Origin: Lantana camara
Taxonomy: Eukaryota; Streptophyta; Magnoliopsida; Lamiales; Verbenaceae
NCBI GenBank assembly: GCA_037501455.1
Contig: CM074863.1
Span: forward strand, 10,226,001 to 10,290,000
Reading direction: 5' to 3'
DNA length: 64,000 nt
The notes beneath the pieces were generated by a model that saw only the letters and a list, made by a program, of their open reading frames with translations, was not told where the DNA came from and made no database searches. Positions 44,032 to 55,773 of the stretch are shown here, in pieces (positions within the stretch are counted from its first letter, which is position 1; every line of letters starts with the position of its first letter). The position numbers were made by a program, and so were the translations under genes.

Positions 44032-44850
44032 GGCCACATGAAGTCTCTCTCTGTCCCATTGATGTTCTTGAATTGTTGCAGCAGACTTCCTCTTTACTAA
44101 TTTTCTTCTTTGTCATATAACCTTGAACCTTAAGGACTGTAACTTTCTTCTTTTATGATAATGGTATTCAATTTCTCTCTTCTGTGTTGTTGCGTTCTGA
44201 GTGTTGTTTGTTGAATTCTTTTTGATTGCTGGAACTTTTGTGATATGTGAATGTATAGGCGCGAGGGTGTTCCATACGAGGGGTACCCTGGCCATATTCA
44301 ACGTAAGGCTTCAACTTAGAAGAAATAACTTTGGCAAAAGTTATTCTAAGTGTTGAGTCATAACAAGTGTAGCTGTATTGTAAACTTTAACTTAGAAACC
44401 AACAGAAGGGTTTGCCAAGTGTTTTTCGTCTACGAGCATACGTATATCCAATGAGATGAGGATCTCTGAGGGGTTTACGAGTTCGAACTAGAATAGTTAG
44501 TATCTAGTTTGTGTAATTAAGCATGTAGCAATCCCAATTTTGACCCGTTCGTTTAAGAAGGGTTCATGCACTTAAGACCATCAAGCTATTCAATGTGGAG
44601 CACCCTCAACACACTGGTAGTGTTGACTTAAAAAGGGGTTTGCTCATTCAAGAGAAACCCATACGAGAGTACATATTAAGCCGTTCAACGTAGGGTACCC
44701 TCGACACAGAGTGAGTGTTGATATAATCATAATGTAAATTTCCATAAGCTGAATGATAGACAACGTATGAAAAATGCTTACGGATGTACTTATATTCTTG
44801 TCAAAAGAAGATACAAAGGGCCCCGAGCGGGGGTGTTACAAGATTTTCCT
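44032..44850. other. spacer between antisense gene and pol (Tat element 2)
   Basis: No coding signal. Two diverged copies of a roughly 50-bp phrase (ttcaaYgtRggNaccctcRacaca...gtgttga) occur near 44590 and 44690, with a weaker third near 44275. They may be regulatory or 3' end signals of the convergent transcripts. Confidence 0.5.
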
Positions 44851-47800
44851 TTAGACATAAAATCTTCTTAGATTGCAGGAATTCCATGGACGAGGGAGAC
44901 GCTCGCCTTGCAAAGTCCCTAGCAGGTATGTATTGTTCGCTCGTACCTGAGTGACTTTGAAGGGGTCTTCCCAATTGGGGTCTAGCTTACCCACATGCTT
45001 GGACACTTCAACTTTTTTGAGGACTAGGTCGCCCAGCTGGAAGGTCCTTTCTTTGACACGTTTGTTGTACTGATGGGCTACTGTTGCCTTATACTTATGG
45101 ATTCGAGCCCAAGCAGTGTTCCTCCTCTCATTTAGCAAGTCTAGTTCCAGCGCCCGGTTACTCTCGTTGGCTGCAGGCTCGAAGTAAGCAACACGTGCGG
45201 ACTCTTGAGCGACTTCCGCAGGTATCATAGCCTCGGAGCCGTAAATGAGGGAGTAAGGGGTCTCTCCTGTCACCGCTTGTGGGGTAGTACGATACGCCCA
45301 GAAGGCTCTTTGGAGCTCTTCGGCCCATTCACTTTTCTTACTCTCGAGCATCGTTTTCAAATGCTGGAGTATGGTTCTGTTAGTGACTTCAGCTTGACCG
45401 TTAGCCTGCGGATGGCCCACGAAAGTGAAACGTTGCTCAATGCCTAGCTCCGAGCACCACTCTCGAGTGTCAGCAGCAATGAATTGAGAACCGTTATCTG
45501 AGATGAGCACCATCGGGATGCCATATCTACAGATGATGTTCTTCCAAATGAAGTCTCTTACCGCCCTGAACGTTATTTTTGCGACCGCTTCGACCTCTGC
45601 CTACTTGGTAAAGTAGTCCACAGCAAGGATCACGAATTTCTTCTATCCGACCGCCATTGGTAGGGGTTCCACTATATCGATGCCCCACTGATCGAAGGGG
45701 TAGGAAACGTCAATTGGGATCATTTGGGCCGCTGGCAGTTGAGGAATGTTGGAGTGAAATTAGCACTTGGGGCATTTCTTGGAGTAATTGATGCCATCCT
45801 GCAATACCGAGAGCCAATAGAATCCTCTCCTTAGTACCTTTTTGGCCAGAATATGACCTCCAGAATGATTCCCACAACTTCCCCTGTGTACGTGTTCCAG
45901 TACTTCCTTGGCTTATGAGGGTCTCAGGCATCTTAATGGTGGACCTTGAAAAGACCTCTTAAAGAGCCTACCCTCATTATCAAGTGAAAAACGAGGGGTT
46001 TTACTCCTAATTTTCCGTACCTCCACTTTGTCGCTCGGGGTAAATTCCATCCCTTAGGAATCTGATGATGTCATCAAGCCAACAAGGCTCGGATTGATCA
46101 ATCATGCTCCTTCACCCGAGGGTTTCCTATTGCTTATCAATGGTTCCTCCGTTCTAAGGAACGCGACTGAATGCTCGCAGGAGCCTTCCAGAGCGGATGC
46201 AAACTTAGAGAGGGCATCAACACGCTCGTTCTCAGCTCATGGAACCTACAGTAGATAGAATTCCCTGAATTTGGAAATTATTTCCTTAGCCTTTGCCAGG
46301 TATTGCACCATGGTGGTTTCTCGAGCCTCATAAGCACTGTCAATCTAGCTTGCAATTAACTGAGAGTCAACGTAGGCAGTGATCCGGGAGGCTCCATTCT
46401 GACGGGAAATTCTGAGCCCTTGGATGAGAGCCTCATACTTGGCCTCATTGTTGGTGACTTGAAAGGCTAGCTTGATTTCATAATCAATCTCAATTCCTTG
46501 GGGGTCTCTGAGGGTCATCCCCGCTCCTCCCCCCTGTAAGGTCGAGGAACCATCTGTGTGCAGGAGCTATAAGTCTTCCTCCAACGAGGGCGCGGGATCT
46601 AAATCAAAGCGTTCTACGAGCAGATCCGCCACTGCTTGAGCCTGTATAGCCGTTCTAGGCTCGAAACTGATGTCAAACTGACTAAGTTCAATTGACCACT
46701 TTATTAATCTTCCAGAAACATCTGGCTTCGAGAGGACCTGTTTGAGTGGTTGATCCGTGAGCACAGTGATGGAATGAGCTGGGAAATATGGTCTCAGTCT
46801 CCTTGAAGCATTAACGAGGGTGAAGGCGAATTTTCTATCTCCATGTATCGCTTTTCGGCGCCCTGCAGAGTTTTGCTTAGGTAGTACACTGGTAAGTGCT
46901 TACGTTCGCGTATGGCTACGAGGACCGAGCTCATGGCTTCCTCTGAAATTGAGAGGTAGATGAACAAGTGCTCTCCTATGACCGGTTTTTCCAGCAAGGG
47001 CACGCACGAGAGATACCTCTTCATGTCCTGTAATGCGCTTTCGCATTCTTCGCTCCAATCAAAATTTCGAGCGTTGCGTAGAATCTTGAAGAAGGGCAAG
47101 TTCCTATCAGCTGATCAGGATATAAATCTGTTTAGAGAGATGTCCTTGCCCGTCAGCACTTGGACCTCACTAACGTTTTGAGGGGAGGGAATGTCTATGA
47201 TTGCCTTGATTTTCTCTGGATTGGCCTCAATGCCTCTCTGACTAACCACATATACCAAGAATTTTCCCCCTCGGACGCCAAATATACATTTTGAGGGGTT
47301 CAGTTTCATACCGTAGTGGCGTAAGATATCAAAGGCTCATCTAAGGTCATCCAGGTATGAGTGTTGGTGCTCGCTCTTGACGATCATGTCGTTCACGTAC
47401 ACTTCCATAGACTTCCCGATCTCTCGTTCGAACATCTTGTTAACGAGGTACTGGTAGGTTGCTCTAGCATTTTTTAGCCCAAACGGCATGACTAAGAAGC
47501 AGTAAACTCCCACATAGACCACGAAGGACATTTTAGGACAATCGTTGGGCACCATGAAGATCTGATAATACCCCTGAAAGGGTAAGGATCTTTGGGGCAT
47601 GCTTTGTTGAGATCTGTGAAATCATTGCACATGCACCATTTGTTAGCGCTCTTAGGCACGAGGACCACGTTGCAGAGCCATTCAGGATACAAAATTTCTT
47701 CAATATACTGAGCCTCGAGAAGTTTGTTGACTTCCTCCTCAATGACTTGTCTCCTGAACCCATGGACGTCTCTTTTTCTTTTGCTTGATTGGTTTGAATG

Positions 47801-48338
47801 CAGGGTCAACATTTAGCCTATGGACTATGACGCTCGGATCTATGCTAGTTAGATCAGAAGCCTTCCAAGCAAAGACATCAAGGTTCTAGCGCAGGAAGTC
47901 GATCATCATGATCTGAAATGGACCATCGAGATTCGAGCCAATCTGGGTGGTCTTATCTGGATTTTCGGGCTCCAATTCAATGGTCAGAAATTTCTCGGTG
48001 GGCTTCATTCTGACTTCAGGCCGCGGGGTTTCGAGCGCCCTCTTTTTTCCTGTGAGTCTATCATCGGCCCCCTCCCAGGGTTGGTCGCCATCACTCTCCG
48101 AGGAGGACCCCTTGATAGCTCCCGGAGGGCCATCCTCACTGTCTTTGGGTATGCTCGGAACTTTTTTCTTGTTCTTCTTCTTGTACAGTTTGGCCCTCTT
48201 GCGATCGGGGCCATCCTCATCCAAGGGAAAGTCAATGGATTTTTTGGTGGATCCTGCTTGGATTGTTTGCTTGGGCTTGTGACTGCGAAGAGAGAGGATG
48301 TAGCATTCCCATGCTTCCTTAACGTTGCAAAGTACTTC
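44851..48338 (-). pseudogene. pol of Tat element 2: RT, RNase H, second RNase H, integrase, broken
   Basis: Read on the minus strand from 48338: linker (MDEDGPDRKRAKLYKKKNKKK), stop TAG in the RT lead-in near 47888, then RT with a loss of about 22 residues between CPKDPYP and FQGYYQIFM. The RT active site reads YVND instead of YVDD (47391 region). RNase H fragments follow (LPFFKILRNARNF; YYLSKTLQGAEKRYME), then the second RNase H with stops, and the integrase zinc region with its CxxC intact but a stop right after it. The core contains SDNGSQF and NGQAEVTNR. The last open part is 45513-44851. At least ten disabling changes are visible. Confidence 0.88.
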
Positions 48339-48437
48339 CCTACTTCGTTATCTTAATCATACTTCATCCTTTGAAATTGTTGGTCTCGAGCTATTTAAAT
48401 TACAAAGGATGAAGTATGATTAAGATAACGAAGTAGG
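48339..48437. repeat. perfect 35-bp fold-back at the truncated copia end
   Basis: The arms 48339-48373 and 48403-48437 are exact reverse complements with a 29-base loop (48374-48402). The right arm is copia coding sequence (minus strand, KCLLRYLNHTSSF), so the left arm is an inverted secondary copy. Confidence 0.95.
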
Positions 48438-51400
48438 CACTTCACCGCTTGCCAATGTGACCACAGCGGTTTGTGCATATTTTGTGACAACTTATTCACC
48501 GCAAAGCCAATATCAGGTCGAGTAAAGGAAAGATAATGCAGCTTCCCAATTATTCTTTTATACAAAGAACCATCTACTGATGAATCTTCTGGGGCTACAT
48601 TAAATTCTGCTTTCGAGACCATCGATGTGGGCACTCATTTACAGTTTTGAATGTTTACCTCTTCTAACAAATCTGTAATGTACTTTTGTTGAGATAAGAA
48701 AATCCCCCCCGAGTACTGAATCACCTCGACTCCTAAAAAGTAATGAAGATCACCCAAATCCTTCAGTGAAAATCGTGAGGTGAGAGCATTAGTCATAGAC
48801 CGAACTCCTTCAAGTTGATTTCCAGTAACAATTATGGCATCCACATAAACAAGAATGTAAATAGTTAAACTTGAATTATGTAGGATGAATAAAGATGAAT
48901 CTGATTGAGATCTTACAAAACCCATTGCGACCAGGAACCTTTTTAATTCTGTGTACCATGGCCGAGGGGCCTGTTTCAGCCCGTAAATTGCCTTTTTGAG
49001 TTTGCATACATGTGTTGGTAGTTCTTTCGCTTCAAAGCCTAATGGTTGTCGTATGTAGACTTCTTCTTCAAGGTGTCCCTGCAGAAATGCATTGTTAATA
49101 TCTAGTTGATGTATAGGCCATTTATGTTGGGTCGCAATAGAGAGCACCAAACGAATTGTAGCCGGTTTCACCACCGGACTAAAGGTTGCATGATAATCCA
49201 GCCTAGGGCGTTGGGTGAACCCTTTAGCTACCAACCGCGCTTTGTAACTGTCAACAGAGCCGTCACATTTACGTTTAATGCGAAAAAGCCACTTACAATC
49301 AACCACATTCTTGGAAGGATCGTATGGGACCAATTCCCATGTCCAGTTCCGAACAAGGGCATCAAATTCAGCTTTCATTGCTTCATCCCAATGCTTGTAT
49401 TTTTTGGCTTGTTTATAGGTTTTGGGTGTCGATGAAGTGAGCTGAGTTGTGACATTGAGGTTTCTTGGCTTTAGAGTATTAATCTTGGAACGGGTTTGCA
49501 TCGGATGATTTGATGTTGTTGATGCCAAATTTGGGGTTGTGGACTGTGCTTCTGTGGGGGCTGAGGTTTCGACTTCGGCAGCGGGTTGAATGTTTTTATT
49601 TCAGCGTTGATACTAATTATTGGTTGGTGGGGGGTGATGTTTCTGATTTGTGATTGAGAGCTTGAGTTATTTCTGGTTGGTAATATAGTGATCAGGTTTA
49701 GAATTAAGTTGGATAGAGATGAAGAGTTTTGCAATAAACTAAGAGAAGAAGAATTTGAATTACTTGAATTATTGGAGACACCTTTCTGTGGGGGAGAGAT
49801 GGGCAAGAGTGATCCATCAAGTTGCCCTCCAGATTTTTCTCTTGAGATATAAGGATAAAGATTATTGAGATTATCTTTTCCTTGCTCCACGTAACTAACT
49901 TCCCAAGAGATATTTGTGATACTTTTATTTTTAAATTTGGAAAATATATCTTTGAAAGGATATTTTTCTTCAAAGAATAAAACATCCCTAGATAAATATA
50001 TTTTCAATGTGACAGGATCAAAACACTGATGGCATTAATATTTATTTGAAAATCCAAAATAAACACAAGGATGTGAACGTGGTTCTAATTTATTGTTCGT
50101 GTAGGGTTTAAGCCATGGGTAACATAAACAGCCAAAAACTTTTATTGGATCATATTTTGGGGCTTCTTGAAATAAAATTTCATATGGGCACTTATCTTGT
50201 AGAGTTGAAGTTGCCATACGATTTATGAGATAAGTGGCTTGTTGACAAGCAAAACTCCAAAAATATGAAGGTAAAGAGGCTTGATGTAAAAGTGTTCTAG
50301 CTATTTCGATTACATGTCTGTAACGGCGTTCGACCAAGGCTACTCTTTGAAAAGTGTATGGGGGTGACACTAAGTGTTCAATGCCATGTGTTTTTAGATA
50401 GGATGCCAAACTCTGAAATTCGCCACCACCATCAGTATATAATGCCTGAATTTTTGTGTTAAATCGTCGCTCAAGTAATGGGTGTAATGTTTTAAAAATC
50501 TCAGCGACTTCACTTTTTGATTTTAAAGTGAACAACCACATATATTTGGAGAATTGATTAACAAAAAGGACATAATATCTCTTTTTATCAATTGACAAAA
50601 CCGGAGAAGGCCTCCACAAATCACTGTAAAGTATTTGCAATGGTCGGTTACTTTGCAATGTGTTTTCTGAAAAAGGCAACCTGTGCATTTTATTCGAATA
50701 ACAAGAATTACAAACCGAATTTATTTTAGAACAAGAAAAAGTAATAGAATTTTTTTTTAGAGTTTTAGTCAGAACTCGGCGATTAGGATGTCCTAAACGC
50801 ATGTGCCACAGGTGTAGAGGAAAAACCACATTTCATTGAGGGGTGGTCTTTGTATCTGACGGCCACTCATATAACCCATTTTTACTCAGCCCGCGCAGAA
50901 GAGGCGCCCCCGTACTCAGATCCTTCACAAAATAAGAAAACGGGAAAAATTCAATGGATGTATTATTATCACGACAGAACTGGGAGACAGATATGAGATT
51001 ATTTGCAATGTCAGGGGAGCATAGGGTATTTTGCAATTTAAACTGATGATTTGATGCACTAATGTCAACGTTACCGGTATGAGTAATTGGAATTGTGTTA
51101 CCATTCCCCATAGCAATCTCTTCTGGTCCATGGTAGTCATGTAAGGTGGATAGGATTTGTGCATCTGATGTGATATATTGAGTGACGCCTATATCAATGA
51201 CCCAAGGTCCCTGTTGAGGAGCAAAACGGGCAGCATAGTTTGCACGAGCATGCAGATGATTATGTGACTGTGATCTGCACACTTTAGCGGGGTGACCCGG
51301 ACGATCACATAGTTGGCAACGAATGATGTCGTCGGACGGCTGCTGTTGACTATTTTTCCTTGGGCGCCATGGTTGTGCTCGCCATGTTTGATTGCTTGAT

Positions 51401-52153
51401 GTCGCATGTGTGCCTTGATGTCTGTTATTGGCACGATTGTTATTCCACTGACGAGGAGGAGATGTGTTTGTCCTTTGTGCAATGGCAGCCGTAACAGGTG
51501 TTATAAAAGGCTTCTTTACTTCTTCATGCTTCAGAAAAAGTTCATGGTCAAGAAGCTTTTCATAGAGTTCTTCATAGGAGATTGAGAAATCTCTAGCACG
51601 AATGGCAGCAGAGATTTCTCGGAATTCAGATCCAAGTCCACTTAGGATCTTAACAATGAGTTCTTCATTGGAAACTGGTGCTCCCACCGTTGCAAGTTGA
51701 TCACAAAGTGAACGACTTGGTGTAGATAGTCTGAGACTGGACTAGAATCTTTGGAAAGGCGAGCAAGTTGATCACGCAAGCTGAAAATGCGTGTCTGTGA
51801 TTTGTTTGCATATGCAATATGCAGAGCATCCCACGTCGCTTTTGCAGTTAAAGCGGCGGCAACGGTGGCAGCAAGAGTTGAATCGACTGTGGCCAAGATT
51901 GCATTTTGTATAAACTAATCTTGTCGAAACTAAGAAGTATATGCAGGGTTTTCAACTTCTTGATTGTTTTGAGACACCGTGCGGGTTGGGGCAGGGGTGG
52001 AACCGTCGATAAGTTGTGACCACGCATGAGCATGGACCCTTGGGCTTTCCCGAGGGAGAAGTTGTGGCTTCCTGTTAATTTGATGGGCAGTTGAGCAACG
52101 GGATTGAACTGCACTATTGATGTTGTACCATTGGCAGTAGCATCAGAGGCCAT
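48395..52153 (-). pseudogene. copia gag-protease-integrase-RT polyprotein, broken
   Basis: It starts MASDATANGTTSIVQFNP at 52153, the UBN2-type gag of copia. A frameshift near 51990 and a stop near 51917 follow, then the gag core, a CCHC knuckle (CQLCDRPGHPAKVC) and a protease with DIGV where DSGA is normal. GAG-pre-integrase and integrase follow (LWHMRLGHPNRRV; TDGGGEFQSLASYL), interrupted near 50830 and 50035. The RT (CKWLFRIKRK, VAKGFTQRPRLDY, LDINNAFLQGHLEEEVY) has its active site changed to YVDA from YVDD (48833-48844 region). A stop near 48636 and the truncation complete the damage. Confidence 0.88.
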
Positions 52154-52204
52154 TTTGTGGAGGAAGAGAAAAAAATTCGATCAAGCTCGTTGGAGCGTAA
52201 GAGC

Positions 52205-52216
52205 TCTGGATACCAT
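52205..52216 (-). other. primer-binding site of the nested copia
   Basis: The minus strand reads TGGTATCCAGAG, close to the usual Met-tRNA complement TGGTATCAGAGC with one inserted C, between the LTR and gag. Confidence 0.6.
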
Positions 52217-52225
52217 AAAGAGTTG

Positions 52226-52413
52226 TAAAGAGATTTTTGTATATCTATGAAACATGTACAGGGGAATTATATAGGCTGAGAATCTAACTAATCCCTAGAA
52301 AACAGTACAACAACTCTACCGATAACCCTAGAAATCTGTATAACAAATATCCTACAAAGGTGAACAACAAGTAAACAGATAAGACTCTAAAATAACAAAC
52401 TAATGAGCTAACA
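52226..52413 (-). repeat. 5' LTR of the nested copia (about 190 bp)
   Basis: The minus strand runs from TGTTAGCTCATTAG (52413) to about TTTACA (52226) and contains CCTATATAATTCC as a TATA box. Boundaries are tentative, because no second LTR exists to compare. About 16 bases (52414-52430) between LTR and Tat coding are unassigned filler. Confidence 0.55.
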
Positions 52414-52417
52414 AATT

Positions 52418-53162
52418 CTATCCGTTATTAAACTTGACCTTCTGATGGTAGGTTGAAATGACTGCTTTAAAGTCAACAAGGGTTGGACGCCCAATAATGA
52501 TGTTGTAAGGTAGATCCACTTCAATGACGACATACAGGACGCTCAAAGTCTTTCGTTGTGGGGCACGACCAAAAGAGGTGGCCAAGCGAATTTGTCCACG
52601 AGGGACAATCTCGGAACCCCCAAAGCCAACGAGGGCTGTTCTGAGGGGTTCGAGAGGAATGTTTGTTATATTCATTTTCTGAAATGTTGAGTAAGGGAGA
52701 ACATTCACAGAGCTTCCACTATCAATCAAGACCCTCTTTACAACATGGTTGTGGACATCTAAACTAACCACCATAGGGCAGTCAGAGGTCTCAACGACCC
52801 CAAGGGGTGTTACAATATGTTCTAGATCTTTCTCAGTGAATCCTACAATCTCATTCTCCCTCGAGCGTGGAGTGTTGTCGACAGAGAGTATAGACTTAGA
52901 TTTGGAAGGCATTTGATCATAACTGAGCACGTGGCGGCGCTTGGAAGCTTTGGAGTCTCCTCCAGAGGGTCCACCAGCGATCATGTGGATGAAGGCGAAG
53001 GGTTGGTTTTTCCGTTTTGGCGGCTTTTTGCTTGTCGCGGTCGCTTACCTCGGGGCGATTGTTGCGTGGGCTTCTGGAGCGTGAGCGCCTCCTCCCTCTA
53101 GCCCTGGCACGCTCGGTACAGTGCTGGGAGGCGGGCCCAAAACAGTAGCGGTCCGTGAACAC
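52418..53162 (-). pseudogene. gag C-terminus and protease of Tat element 2
   Basis: Minus strand: QHCTERARARGRRRSRSRSPR at 53125-53060, a frame change near 52980, then MIAGGPSGGDSKASKRRH and the protease with LIDSGSSVNVLPYSTF, ending KVKF at the copia insertion. Close to residues 71-335 of the element 1 frame. The aspartic protease motif is intact. Confidence 0.88.
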
Positions 53163-53164
53163 AT

Positions 53165-55320
53165 TTTAAAATTTTTATAATATAATACAAGTATTAAAAT
53201 ATTTCTAAAACATTTTAATACAATAGCGGAAGACTAGCCGGATCTACTCAAGTATATACATGCAATTGATAATAAATTTTAAATCACTTAAGCAGATAAA
53301 TATCTAACATGCAATTAACACTTAAGAGCACATAATTTATCATGCTTAAAATAAAACAACTGTAAAATATTACCGTACTGCAAACATGGCTATCTAACGG
53401 CATTTTTCCAGCTCCCGAATTCACCTCCCGAGAATCCGATACCCGATCCCCTCGTGAAACCGACAGAGCTTCCCTGTAATAACCCCAGAGAAACCCTCGG
53501 AGTGTGGGCTCCGAAAGTATTTCTCTAAATACTTAGAGAAAATAAACTTTAAACTAGAAAACCCTTTTCAGGGTTTAATCTCCCGAAATTACGTGTTTTA
53601 TATAAACAGCTAATTAAAATTAATTCCAAAATAAATCGGAATTAACTAGGAGAAGATGAGACGATTTCAAAGCCAAAAAAAATTAGCCAAAATCATCCCA
53701 AAATGTTATGTGAAATGAGGGAGGGGGGTCAGCCTATATATAGGCAAAAACCGGATGGCAAAACGGTCATTTTAAGCACAAAAGCAAGGGTATATTGGTC
53801 ATTTTGCAAACCGCGTGCCGTCTGACCAATCGGAGCACGCCACGTGGTAGCTCTCTCCGCCGCGGACACAACACCGCCAACCACGCGCCGACACGTGGCC
53901 GCACGCGCCCCCACGCGCCGCCACAAGTCGGCCAAGTGGTTGGTGCGTGTTGAAACGCGTAGCTCCACCAAGACGCGACACGTGTCCGGGTCTGGCCCTG
54001 CCCAGACCCGGTCCGACCCTACCCGGCGATTCGGCCCGTTAACCCTGCTGACCCGGTCCGGTTTGACCGGACTATCCGGCCCATTGACCGACCCGTTTCC
54101 GAAGTAAATCTGGCCGCTAGTTTGCGTTGGCGTGGCTCAATCTCGGCTGTACACGTGGCGTGCCACGCGGCCGCCCAATCAGCGCCACTTGGGCCCACGC
54201 AAAAATGCCACGTCATTTTTTTATAAATTAAAATTTTATTTTCTGCAAAATAAAATAACGGGAATTTCCAACTCTTTGGAACTTGATTTATTTTCTTAAA
54301 ATAAATCCCTAGGCTTATTTTCAAACACTTTGAAAATTCATTTCTCTTTCTCCTTTTAATACTTTCTCTTTGGGTTTTCAATTTAGGGCTTGCAGGGAGC
54401 CCTGCAGGACTAATTAATTTTAGCTCCAAACGGATTAATATATTATCATCCCATGATAATAATTAATTACCGTTTAACAATATTTAATTCCACTAAATAA
54501 ATATTGTTGCACTCTAAAATTAATTAAATTCTTCACGAATTTATCGATCTAGAATAATTTCGCATTTGACTCCTCCGTGTGGATATCCATGAAGAATAAA
54601 TTGTAACTACTATCATTTATTTTTCATTTCCAATTTGAAATTTATTGATTCGCCTTAAGTTCAAATTCTCTGTATGTGAAACACATTCATCATACAACTT
54701 TGGTGACGTATCACGCGAAGTGCTTTGGCCAAAGTCTTAATTCGAACTTTTGCAAATCTATTTCAAAGATATCTTTTACCTTTCAGCAAGGCCACAGATT
54801 CCTCGATCAATATAACTCTTTAGCGCATTTCATGTAATCACCGAACATGCAAAGTATTTTGGCCACCCGTTACCGAGACCTCATTTCAAGTATGTTACAG
54901 TGACTAACACTACATGCCTAAAGCCGAAATATTATCAGGATTAAGAGTACAATGCTTCCTGAGATTTTATTCATTTTAGATAGCAGTATAAAATGAATAA
55001 TCTCAGTGGTCCAGTTCGATGTTTCCAATCCTATTGAAAATCATCAACGTGTTATAATTGGAATCACCATTCCCTATGACGAAAGACTAATCATATTATA
55101 TAACCACGCTATAATCTTGATAAGAACATATTCTTATCTTACCAATTAAAACTTTAATGACACGTGATTTCGGTATTCAAAGTCTTTTCCTATGAAACAC
55201 ATTTCATATAAGAATACCATCACACGTCATTAATTATTAATATGTGAAATACTCACAACTTGCTGTAAATTCAGTTTAATAAATTCAACAAATTGAATTT
55301 TCAGGGTATTATTCCCAACA
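53165..55320 (-). repeat. 3' LTR of the degraded copia (about 2.1 kb)
   Basis: The minus strand starts TGTTGGGAATAATACCC at 55320, directly after the purine-rich GGGCAAGTGGGAGAT (55321-55335). This is a frequent polypurine/LTR junction of plant copia elements. The far end near 53165 is tentative. The stretch 53800-54200 is GC-rich with no gene. Confidence 0.6.
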
Positions 55321-55773
55321 ATCTCCCACTTGCCCTAAATTCAATTTGGCTACACATCTAAGTCTTATTCCTATCACACGAGTGTCAAAACTCGGTTTGC
55401 ACTCTTTTACGCCAATACTTTAGTGAAGGAATCTTTTAGACGTTTCTCTGAGCCAACAACTAGGAAATCATGAAACCAATACATCTAACTGGTTGCTTCT
55501 CAAGCTACCATGTATTTGACTTCCATGGCGGTGTAAGCAATACAAGTCTGCTTAACATTCTCCAATTAACGGTTGCTCTTTCTAGAGTAAACACGTATTC
55601 TGATGTCAAACATCTAGAATACAAATCAGACTGTAAATCCGAATCTGTGTATTCTATTGAAACGAGCTCACCACTGTGGTAGACAAGCATATAATCTCAA
55701 GTCCTTCTCAAGTACTCCAATATATGCTTTCACTACTACCCAGTATCAAATTCTAGGGTTTGACTAATATCTG

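Larger units (their letters stand above)
48339..52413 (-). mobile_element. truncated Ty1/copia element nested in Tat element 2
   Basis: On the minus strand: 5' LTR (about 52413-52226), primer site, gag, protease, integrase, RT. It stops inside the RT/RNase H link at WQAVKCLLRYLNHTSSF. The copia RNase H, polypurine tract and 3' LTR are absent. Instead there is a 29-base unrelated loop and then an inverted copy of the last 35 bases. Tat protease coding sequence flanks it on the right (ends KVKF at about 52432) and Tat coding resumes on the left (EVLCNVKEAWECY); about seven codons of Tat are missing at the junction. Gag wording suggests the Ale lineage. Confidence 0.85.

Noticed and set aside
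48339..48437. Hairpin as a transcription terminator
   Set aside because: Plant nuclear DNA does not use such terminators. One arm is copia coding sequence and the structure sits at an insertion break.
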